From Girardinichthys multiradiatus (taxonomy: Eukaryota; Chordata; Actinopteri; Cyprinodontiformes; Goodeidae), in contig NC_061816.1 in assembly GCF_021462225.1 (NCBI RefSeq), forward strand, positions 12,983,390-13,047,389: 64,000 nt of DNA, given 5' to 3'. Below are positions 32,940 to 41,261 of this stretch, in pieces. Position 1 is the stretch's first letter, and the number at the start of each line of letters is the position of its first letter. Made by a program: the position numbers and the translations under genes. The notes under the pieces are model-generated. The model saw nothing but the letters and a program-made list of their open reading frames with translations. It did not search any database and was not told the origin of the DNA.

Positions 32940-33900
32940 CACTCGCTGGTGACTTTATTTATTACTATTCTAGTACCAGGTTGGACCCTCTTTCGTCAAC
33001 AGAACGGCCTTAATTGTTTGTAACAGATTCATAAATTTGTCAGAGATATTCCTCAGAGATTGATGTTTATATGGGCATGATAGGATAATTTTGTTGCTGG
33101 ACATTTGTAGGTGACTGTGAAAGCCATTGGAGTACAGTAAACTCAATGATTTGAGTCTGTTTCGTGACTTGTACTACCCTGCTGAAAGTAGCCATCAGAA
33201 GATGGCTACACTGTGGTTGTAAAAGGAATAGACATGGTCAGCAACAATATTCAAGTAGGAAGTGTTGTTTAAAAGGTGCTCCACCATTAGGCTGAACAAT
33301 TGATACAAGGCTTCCATGATACTCTGGCTTTTATGACTGTTAGGTTAATTGGTTTCTCTACATTGCCCTTATGTGTGAGTCTCTGTGTTGCCCTGTGATG
33401 GACTGGCGACCTGTCCAGGGTGTACACCCTGCCTGCAACCTTGCACAGAAACTTAGGGATAGATGGAATGAATGGAGAGATGCATTGGCATCTAAATCCA
33501 ACCAGTCTGGCTTAAAAGCCAAGAGTAAAACAATCAAGATAAACAATCAAGATTATAGAAAAGGAAAATTAGTAAACTTTCCCTTTTCATTTTCAAATGA
33601 GCAAGATTTTCTTTTTCCAACTCAAAAACCAAAGTGATGAACAAGTTGGACCAAAACTCAGATTGAGTTGTGGCAAAAACAAAAGTCATCATCTAAATAC
33701 CAAAGTAATAAGCCCTTCATTTCTCTGAAATTCAAGACTTTTTCCCCACACCAAAATTTCTTTTTTCTTTAGACTTGGTAAATTAAAAAAGATTACATAC
33801 ACTTTTTAAGACTGTAGGAATCCTGCACCATGTGATTAGCTGATTTGCTCTTTTTTAACAAGAAATAGTAAAGATGCACCTAATAAAGTTGCCTCACTAA
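32940..33900 (-). mobile_element. heavily decayed Tc1 of family A, carrying an interspersed repeat
   Basis: The left end ACTCGCTGGTGACTTTATTT and TAGTACCAGGTTGGACCCTC match the 3657 end of the intact-ended copy. CATCAGAAGATGGCTACACT and AGACATGGTCAGCAACAATA match its middle, and GCACCTAATAAAGTTGCCTC matches its other end. The transposase N-terminal half is gone. A fish interspersed repeat (about 33337-33470) occupies the position of the lost half. Confidence 0.75.
33337..33470. repeat. fish interspersed repeat (reverse orientation) inside a Tc1 fossil
   Basis: GTTAGGTTAATTGGTTTCTC, TGATGGACTGGCGACCTGTC and CAGGGTGTACACCCTGCCTG are the reverse orientation of the repeat at 4780-4860. The short GATG/GAATGG stretch at its right end resembles the tail of the family. 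Confidence 0.7.
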
Positions 33901-34379
33901 GTGTACATTTCAGTAACAAAAAAAAAGGTATTTGTGTTGTCTTAAAAAGTAGGACAAAGAGGCCTGAGATCTTTGAATGAATGTAGTGTCCTTGTGTCAC
34001 TGTCCTTCAATTCTGTAGAGAGCTTTTGAACACCCTCCAACGAGAAGAATTGCAGAACACCTGACAAAGCTAGGCCTATACCTCAATCTATGAGATGTAG
34101 CAGTTGCATAATAGAATCAGTCTGTGACCTTCAAAGCACTAGACTTTAGTTGAAGAGAACAACACTCCTCACTATATTGGAAAATGTCAATATGCATCAC
34201 TGTCTGAAATGGATCACATCTGATTTTTAGAAAAGGTGTGGCTTTTAAAAATAAATGTGATTCAAAAAATAATGGTAAGCAGGTCAAGTAGCAAAGCCCA
34301 ATCAAATAAGTACATAAAGAATAAAGGAAGTTCATCATGTCGTATCTCTAACTCCAACAGGTGGGGAAAGTCACAGTTA
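33901..34379. other. no gene recognised
   Basis: AT-rich noncoding DNA between the Tc1 fossil and Tc1 copy 3. Confidence 0.5.
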
Positions 34380-34381
34380 TA

Positions 34382-35991
34382 CAGGTCCTTCTCAAAATAT
34401 TAGCATATTGTGATAAAGTTCATTATTTTCCATAATGTCATGATGAAAATTTAACATTCATATATTTTAGATTCATTGCACACTAACTGAAATATTTAAG
34501 GTCTTTTATTGTCTTAATACAGATGATTTTGGCATACAGCTCATGAAAACCCAAAATTCCTATCTCACAAAATTAGCATATCTTTAAAATGGTCTCTAAA
34601 CGAGCTATGAACCTAATCATCTGAATCAACGAGTTAACTCTAAACACCTGCAAAAGATTCCTGAGGCCTTTAAAACTCCCAGCCTGGTTCATCACTCAAA
34701 ACCCCAATCATGGGTAAGACTGCCGACCTGACTGCTGTCCAGAAGGCCACTATTGACACCCTCAAGCAAGAGGGTAAGACACAGAAAGAAATTTCTGAAC
34801 GAATAGGCTGTTCCCAGAGTGCTGTATCAAGGCACCTCAGTGGGAAGTCTGTGGGAAGGAAAAAGTGTGGCAGAAAACGCTGCACAACGAGAAGAGGTGA
34901 CCGGACCCTGAGGAAGATTGTGGAGAAGGGCCGATTCCAGACCTTGGGGGACCTGCGGAAGCAGTGGACTGAGTCTGGAGTAGAAACATCCAGAGCCACC
35001 GTGCACAGGCGTGTGCAGGAAATGGGCTACAGGTGCCGCATTCCCCAGGTCAAGCCACTTTTGAACCAGAAACAGCGGCAGAAGCGCCTGACCTGGGCTA
35101 CAGAGAAGCAGCACTGGACTGTTGCTCAGTGGTCCAAAGTACTTTTTTCGGATGAAAGCAAATTCTGCATGTCATTCGGAAATCAAGGTGCCAGAGTCTG
35201 GAGGAAGACTGGGGAGAAGGAAATGCCAAAATGCCAGAAGTCCAGTGTCAAGTACCCACAGTCAGTGATGGTCTGGGGTGCCGTGTCAGCTGCTGGTGTT
35301 GGTCCACTGTGTTTTATCAAGGGCAGGGTCAATGCAGCTAGCTATCAGGAGATTTTGGAGCACTTCATGCTTCCATCTGCTGAAAAGCTTTATGGAGATG
35401 AAGATTTCATTTTTCAGCACAACCTGGCACCTGCTCACAGTGCCAAAACCACTGGTAAATGGTTTACTGACCATGGTATCACTGTGCTCAATTGGCCTGC
35501 CAACTCTCCTGACCTGAACCCCATAGAGAATCTGTGGGATATTGTGAAGAGAACGTTGAGAGACTCAAGACCCAACACTCTGGATGAGCTAAAAGCCGCT
35601 ATCGAAGCATCCTGGGCCTCCATAAGACCTCAGCAGTGCCACAGGCTGATTGCCTCCATGCCACGCCGCATTGAAGCAGTCATTTCTGCAAAAGGATTCC
35701 CGACCAAGTATTGATTGCATAACTGTACGTGATTATTTGAAGGTTGACGTTTTTTGTATTAAAAACACTTTTCTTTTATTGGTCGGATGAAATATGCTAA
35801 TTTTGTGAGATAGGAATTTTGGGTTTTCATGAGCTGTATGCCACAATCATCCGTATTAAGGCAATAAAAGACCTGAAATATTTCAGTTAGTGTGCAATGA
35901 ATCTAAAATATACGAATGTTAAATTTTCATCATTACCTTATGGAAAATAATGAACTTTATCACAATATGCTAATATTTTGAGAAGGACCTG
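34382..35991 (+). mobile_element. young Tc1-type transposon, copy 3 (1610 bp, catalytic mutation)
   Basis: Inverted repeats of 200 bp at 34382-34581 and 35792-35991, TA on both sides (34380-34381, 35992-35993) and an uninterrupted 334-codon transposase on the plus strand. Its length equals that of copy 2. The element is structurally complete, but its transposase carries an active-site substitution. Confidence 0.96.
34710..35714 (+). CDS. Tc1-type transposase, full length but with Asp238 changed to Asn
   Basis: The 334 residues keep the DNA-binding half, the basic GRKKCGRKR stretch, Asp148 in LFSDESKF and Glu273 in NPIENLWD. The second catalytic Asp is replaced: the motif reads FQHNLAPAH, codon AAC at 35421-35423, where the three sister copies have GAC. 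This residue binds the catalytic metal in DDE transposases, so strand cleavage should be abolished while end binding could remain. The change lies in a CG dinucleotide of the sisters (CACGAC to CACAAC), the pattern expected from methyl-CpG decay. Known: Asp-to-Asn changes in DDE triads inactivate these enzymes. Inferred: this product, if made, might act as a dominant competitor for its relatives' ends. Confidence 0.95.
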   Translation: MGKTADLTAVQKATIDTLKQEGKTQKEISERIGCSQSAVSRHLSGKSVGRKKCGRKRCTTRRGDRTLRKIVEKGRFQTLGDLRKQWTESGVETSRATVHRRVQEMGYRCRIPQVKPLLNQKQRQKRLTWATEKQHWTVAQWSKVLFSDESKFCMSFGNQGARVWRKTGEKEMPKCQKSSVKYPQSVMVWGAVSAAGVGPLCFIKGRVNAASYQEILEHFMLPSAEKLYGDEDFIFQHNLAPAHSAKTTGKWFTDHGITVLNWPANSPDLNPIENLWDIVKRTLRDSRPNTLDELKAAIEASWASIRPQQCHRLIASMPRRIEAVISAKGFPTKY

Positions 35992-36548
35992 TATATGACT
36001 CAGCACAAAAGTGCTTTCCAGCTTCTAACAACAAACATTGCCAAAGGAGACAAAGAACAACATATCTTAAAGGCCCATCTTCATACTGGTATTAGACCAC
36101 ACCACAATGTAAAAACCAACCACTCTAAAAACAACCAAAACACGGAGCTCATGTCTCTTAAGGTTTTCCTGAAGGTCTTTTGTAGGTCATCGAGAACGTA
36201 GTGTTGTAATATGGGGTAAGAACGCTGTCAAAAACAATGTGTATGTAAAGACGGAAATATGTGCATATTAGTCCATATTTGTGCATAGGTAAAATCCAAA
36301 AGAGGTGTTGTATATTTTCTCTATAAGAAAACAAAATAAAATGTTACAGCTTCAAGAAATTACAAACACAAAGTTCAAGTTTACAGTTGTGGTTTATTCT
36401 TTATGAATACAATATGCTATAACAGTTTGTGAATACGATTTCTTTTCTATGAGAATACAAATTTACATCAGCGACTTGGCATCACATGATCTCGGGCTGG
36501 TTTGTGGAGCACAGGGTTAATTGATTCGGTAGAGTTATACAATTATGT

Positions 36549-36563
36549 ACAGTAGGTGGCGGT
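36549..36563 (+). promoter_or_regulatory. candidate CTCF core motif, left arm of inner foldback
   Basis: ACAGTAGGTGGCGGT fits the commonly quoted CTCF core CCASYAGRKGGCRSY at 14 of 15 positions. Its mirror copy lies at 36768-36782 on the other strand. Prediction only; binding is unproved. Confidence 0.4.
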
Positions 36564-36593
36564 ATGCACCTCTGAATTTGTTGCGTACCCCCA

Positions 36594-36629
36594 GCAGAAG
36601 AAGAAGAAGCAGCAGTAGCAGCAGCAGCT
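36594..36629 (+). repeat. imperfect AGA/CAG trinucleotide repeat
   Basis: Runs of AGAAGAAGAAG pass into CAGCAGTAGCAGCAGCAG in the left half of the inner foldback. The right half lacks it, so it expanded or was inserted after the inverted repeat formed. Confidence 0.85.
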
Positions 36630-36767
36630 CTAGCGCCAAGATGACGGACCAAGAGCATATATTAATGACAATAAGACATATATAAACGTTTTAATATTAC
36701 CTGACTTTTGTACCGTAGTTTCTTGGTCCGTCATCTTACCGCTAACGTAACAAATTCAGAGGTGCAT

Positions 36768-36782
36768 ACCGCCACCTACTGT
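36768..36782 (-). promoter_or_regulatory. candidate CTCF core motif, right arm of inner foldback
   Basis: The reverse complement of ACCGCCACCTACTGT fits CCASYAGRKGGCRSY at 14 of 15 positions. With the left site it forms a convergent pair about 205 bp apart. Prediction only. Confidence 0.4.
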
Positions 36783-37316
36783 ACATAATTGTATAATTTT
36801 ACCCACTATATTCTATGTTTTTGTTTAGTATTTCATAAAAATAAGAACAATGCTTTATTTATAATACTCTTGATTCCCCCCTATCTCCCCTCTGTTCCTA
36901 ATATTCCTTTTATACTGAATTATCTCCCATTCTGGCACTACGTTTACTGGCGGTGAGGAGTGTGACAGCGCATGTGCAACGCAAATCGACTAACTGTGCT
37001 TCACAAACCAGCCCGAGATCACGTGACGCCAAGTCGCTGATGTAAATTCGTATTCTCATAGAAAATAAATCGTATTCACAAACTCTTATAGCATATTGTA
37101 TTCATAAAGAATAAACCACAACTGTAAACTTGAACTTTGTGTTTGTAATTTCTTGAAGCTGTAACATTTTATTTTGTTTTCTTATAGAGAAAATATACAA
37201 TACCTCTTTTGAATTTTACTTATGCACAACTATTAACTAATATGCACACATTTCCGTCTTTCCATACACATTGTTTTTGACAGCGTTCCTACCCCATATT
37301 ACGACACTACATTCTC

Positions 37317-37852
37317 TTTAATCTTCACAAAACAATTCCCCAAATGAGTTTTGCACAAATATCTTTTAGTTTTACAGCAACTTCAACACAGGTGATGACA
37401 TTTGAGGTCCCTCAGACATTGCTGACTCTGCAAAAAAAAAAAGGTACAAAAAGCACATCTCTCTTGGCAGCTTCCCCACATGTCTCATATCATAAACATG
37501 AGACACTCACCTTTCTAACAAGGTATAACTTGTCTTTCTAGCACCTTCTCTGGTGATGTAATTTGCTTGCACATTACGGTCTGCTGGTTGCTGTCTGCTA
37601 GCTTGCACGCTACTCCGTTCCAGTTATGTTTGCAGCTGTACATTTTGATGATACACAGGGAAAATGTCATAACCAAAGGCTATGTCATATGCAGAAGGAC
37701 TCCTACAGTAGAAATCAGCACTTTAATGTGACCAGATTCCCTTTTATTTCCTTTTTATGGAGGTGAAAAACACATTTGAGAAGGTTTTGGCACCGTTTGC
37801 CTAACTGCCATGTCCTCCTGGCACATGCCCTCTAAAGCTTTTGTTGAACATA
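37317..37852. other. no gene recognised
   Basis: Noncoding DNA between the foldback and Tc1 copy 4. Confidence 0.5.
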
Positions 37853-37854
37853 TA

Positions 37855-39422
37855 CAGGTCCTTCTCAAAAAATTAGCATATTGTGATAAAGTTCATTATT
37901 TTCCATAATGTTATGATGAAAATTTAACATTCATATATTTTACATTCATTGCACACTAACTGAAATATTTCAGGTCTTTTATTGTCTTAATACGGATGAT
38001 TTTGGCATACAGCTCATGAAAACACAAAATTCCTATCTCACAAAATTAGCATATCATTAAAAGGGTCTCTAAACGAGCTATGAACCTAATCATCTGAATC
38101 AACGAGTTAACTCTAAACATCTGCAAAAGATTCCTGAGGCCTTTAAAACTCCCAGCCTGGTTCATCACTCAAAACCCCAATCATGGGTAAGACTGCCGAC
38201 CTGACTGCTGTCCAGAAGGCCACTATTGACACCCTCAAGCAAGAGGGTAAGACACAGAAAGAAATTTCTGAACGAATAGGCTGTTCCCAGAGTGCTGTAT
38301 CAAGGCACCTCAGTGGGAAGTCTGTGGGAAGGAAAAAGTGTGGCAGAAAACGCTGCACAACGAGAAGAGGTGACCGGACCCTGAGGAAGATTGTGGAGAA
38401 GGACCGATTCCAGACCTTGGGGGACCTGCGGAAGCAGTGGACTGAGTCTGGAGTAGAAACATCCAGAGCCACCGTGCACAGGCGTGTGCAGGAAATGGGC
38501 TACAGGTGCCGCATTCCCCAGACCTGGGCTACAGAGAAGCAGCACTGGACTGTTGCTCAGTGGTCCAAAGTACTTTTTTCGGATGAAAGCAAATTCTGCA
38601 TGTCATTCGGAAATCAAGGTGCCAGAGTCTGGAGGAAGACTGGGGAGAAGGAAATGCCAAAATGCCAGAAGTCCAGTGTCAAGTACCCACAGTCAGTGAT
38701 GGTCTGGGGTGCCGTGTCAGCTGCTGGTGTTGGTCCACTGTGTTTTATCAAGGGCAGGGTCAATGCAGCTAGCTATCAGGAGATTTTGGAGCACTTCATG
38801 CTTCCATCTGCTGAAAAGCTTTATGGAGATGAAGATTTCATTTTTCAGCACGACCTGGCACCTGCTCACAGTGCCAAAACCACTGGTAAATGGTTTACTG
38901 ACCATGGTATCACTGTGCTCAATTGGCCTGCCAACTCTCCTGACCTGAACCCCATAGAGAATCTGTGGGATATTGTGAAGAGAACATTGAGAGACTCAAG
39001 ACCCAACACTCTGGATGAGCTAAAGGCCGCTATCGAAGCATCCTGGGCCTCCATAAGACCTCAGCAGTGCCACAGGCTGATTGCCTCCATGCCACGCCGC
39101 ATTGAAGCAGTCATTTCTGCAAAAGGATTCCCGACCAAGTATTGAGTGCATAACTGTACATGATTATTTGAAGGTTGACGTTTTTTGTATTAAAAACACT
39201 TTTCTTTTATTGGTTGGATGAAATATGCTAATTTTGTGAGATAGGAATTTTGTGTTTTCATGAGCTGTATGCCAAAATCATCCGTATTAAGATAATAAAA
39301 GACCTGAAATATTTCAGTTAATGTGCAATGAATCTAAAATATATGAATATTAAATTTTCATCATTACATTATAGAAAATAATTAACTTTATCACAATATG
39401 CTAATTTTTTGAGAAGGACCTG
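37855..39422 (+). mobile_element. young Tc1-type transposon, copy 4 (1568 bp)
   Basis: Inverted repeats of 200 bp at 37855-38054 and 39223-39422 and TA on both sides (37853-37854, 39423-39424). Its length is 42 bp below the 1610-bp form, fully explained by one in-frame deletion in the transposase. Confidence 0.96.
38183..39145 (+). CDS. Tc1-type transposase with a 14-residue linker deletion
   Basis: This 320-residue frame is open from the usual ATG to the usual FPTKY end and has the complete catalytic triad (LFSDESKF, FQHDLAPAH, NPIENLWD). Fourteen residues corresponding to 114-127 of the full-length protein are missing, joining CRIPQ directly to TWATEKQ. The lost piece (VKPLLNQKQRQKRL) links the DNA-binding half to the catalytic half and is strongly basic. 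I infer it may matter for nuclear import or for domain spacing. The 42-bp deletion leaves the frame intact, so a stable protein is possible. Activity is doubtful but not excluded by sequence alone. Confidence 0.93.
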   Translation: MGKTADLTAVQKATIDTLKQEGKTQKEISERIGCSQSAVSRHLSGKSVGRKKCGRKRCTTRRGDRTLRKIVEKDRFQTLGDLRKQWTESGVETSRATVHRRVQEMGYRCRIPQTWATEKQHWTVAQWSKVLFSDESKFCMSFGNQGARVWRKTGEKEMPKCQKSSVKYPQSVMVWGAVSAAGVGPLCFIKGRVNAASYQEILEHFMLPSAEKLYGDEDFIFQHDLAPAHSAKTTGKWFTDHGITVLNWPANSPDLNPIENLWDIVKRTLRDSRPNTLDELKAAIEASWASIRPQQCHRLIASMPRRIEAVISAKGFPTKY

Positions 39423-39424
39423 TA

Positions 39425-40107
39425 TGCTTCAACTTATTCAGTCCAAATTTGCTCTACTTATAGTGAAGATTTGGATGAATGCAACTTCTCCTATGATTTC
39501 CAAAGCATTTCCAGTGTTTTGCAATGTTTATTTAGAAAAAACATTTGACAAGGCTCAAAAATGTTTATTTTTTCTTTGTTTAATCACAAATAAATCAAAC
39601 ATAGTGTCAGTTAAATAGTGGTTCGACTGGAAAAATATTCTTTCCTGTCTTACTTTTACACAGGTACCAAAGGTTTGCATGTAGGCCTTATAACTGTGGA
39701 GCTACATTTGATTTATTTAAGGTGTGTAATTTCAGGTGGGAATTGCTCTAAAACCAATTAGAGCTCAACAGGTTCAAGAAACTGGGATCCACTCAGTTTT
39801 CATCATCACTATCTCAGCAGAGCAGAAGACAGCTTTTGCAATTGTGTTAACCCTTTCTCATTGGATTGACACATTTTCCCCAAACCTTTTGCAAAACAGT
39901 TAACAAAGATGTCATTTAAGCAGTCCACACTCCATTGTTTTAGCTATTGTAACCAAACAAATCACCTATTCCAAACTACTAGAAGCTACTTAGAATCAGT
40001 ATGAATCAGTGAAGCACCTGTTTGACACTCCTCCCCACACAAATCTTAAATTAGCAATCAGTGTGCAGGCCTTAAAAGGTGCCACGTCTGGGTTGTTCTT
40101 TACCACC
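39425..40107. other. no gene recognised; probable 5' flank of the IS630-like fossil
   Basis: AT-rich DNA directly upstream of the IS630-like pseudogene. Part may belong to that element, but I could not identify its terminal repeats. Confidence 0.4.
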
Positions 40108-41261
40108 ATGGATGGAAGAGGATTAAGGTAGATGAGAGTGAGAGGTAGAAGAGTCTGAGGAAGAGGAGTCCATGTGCAAGGTGAAGGTGTAGTTGGAAGG
40201 GTTCAAGTTTCATCCATGGTCAGAAATGTTTAACTGGAGAACAAGTAATGTTGCTGTACAGTATATACAGCAATATCTTCAGTCATATACTTTAAGTACT
40301 TGTTTTCTCATTCCCATTGCATGTAATCTTTAAATTATCCAAAGGCTGCATTCTGTGGAGGTAGAGGGAAAATATTTAGTGCTGAGCAGGAGGGCAGCCG
40401 TTGTGAATATGGTTGTGGCAATAACCAATAAGGCTGCGTGAAATCAGGGCTGCAATGATCGCAGATCAGGGCACATTTAGAAACATCAACAATGTGAGGC
40501 TAACGATAAGTGACCACATCCTACAAAGCAACCATATGGCCATAAACTAGTTTTTCAGAGCTCCATTTCAAAGAAACACTAATATTGTGAATGTGAGGAG
40601 GTAAGGAAACGTTGCTATGCTGTAATCCCATGCCATATCATGCAGTTAGAGTCAACTGGAGTCACTAATTGTAATTTAGCCTTTTTCACGTATAGACTAA
40701 TGGAGGGGGCACATCATTTATGTTGATAAAGTCGGTTTCAATCTCTATAAAGCGAAGAGACGTGGAAGGAACCATTGGGTACAGGGCCAATGTCCCAGTT
40801 CCAGGACAGAGTGCTGCCAACATAACTATGTGTGTTGCCATCTCCAATGATGGTGTCCTAAGCCATATCCCCACTATTGGCCCATACAACACCTCATAAT
40901 ATTGCTGAATGCAGGTCATGAGAGGCTGATCCCAGAGGACAGAGGGCTGTTAAAGCCTGGTTTCCCACTTTCCGTCATTATCTGGGATAATGTTACATTC
41001 CAACGCTCTTGCCTTGTCAACGAGTGGTTTGCAGTACACCCTTTTATGATAATGCAGTTCCTCCCAGCATATTCCTCATTTTGGACTCCCATGGAGGAGT
41101 TCTTCAGTGCTTGGAGATGGAAGATTTATGATCACCATCCCTATGAGCCGATGCCCTTGCTGAATGCAATGAGTGCTGCTGTAGAAATATGTGCAGAAGA
41201 ATGTGTGCAAGAAGATTTTTCCCGCGGTGCATTGCAAGAGAGGATATTGGGAGGATATTAG
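40108..41261 (+). pseudogene. IS630-like (DDE_3-type, Tc1/mariner superfamily) transposase fossil
   Basis: This is a different transposase lineage from the Tc1 copies. It opens with ATGGATGGAAGAGG and an Arg/Gly-rich, broken N-terminus. At 40429-40541 a clean frame encodes helix-turn-helix-like sequence (REIRAAMIADQGTFRNINN). At 40711-40870 the first catalytic region remains as IIYVDKVGFN, followed after a frameshift near 40785 by NITMCVAISNDGVLSHIP and a TAA at about 40897. At 40902-41261 a 119-codon open frame carries the second Asp in IIWDNVTFQ and the Glu in the TPMEEFFSAWRWK motif. The order and motifs match a roughly 330-residue fish family with an RG-rich start. Multiple stops make it dead. 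Its end repeats were not found. Confidence 0.82.

Larger units (their letters stand above)
36528..36803. repeat. inner foldback nested in the large foldback
   Basis: The left arm 36528-36585 contains TTATACAATTATGTACAGTA, then GGTGGCGGTATGCACC and TCTGAATTTGTTGCG. The right arm 36746-36803 is its complement with three or so differences. A further inner pair, AAGATGACGGACCAAG (36638-36653) and its complement (36722-36737), tightens the hairpin. The left side contains an extra triplet-repeat stretch (about 36594-36629) absent from the right side. The stem-only structure and lack of coding sequence fit a MITE-like element inserted into, or captured by, the outer foldback. Confidence 0.88.
36192..37316. 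repeat. large foldback element with 323-bp arms (outer layer)
   Basis: The left arm (36192-36514) and right arm (36994-37316) are inverted copies of equal length. They differ at about 18 positions by my count, so the identity is near 94-95 percent. Landmarks are GTAATATGGGGTA near each outer end, AGCTTCAAGAAATTACAAAC, and GATCTCGGGCTGGTTTGTG next to the inner edges. The 479-bp spacer holds a second, unrelated inverted repeat. No transposase is encoded. TA occurs next to GTGTTGTAAT on both sides, but the arm similarity extends a few bases beyond, so the true boundary and the superfamily remain undecided. As RNA, the arms could fold into a long hairpin. Confidence 0.9.
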
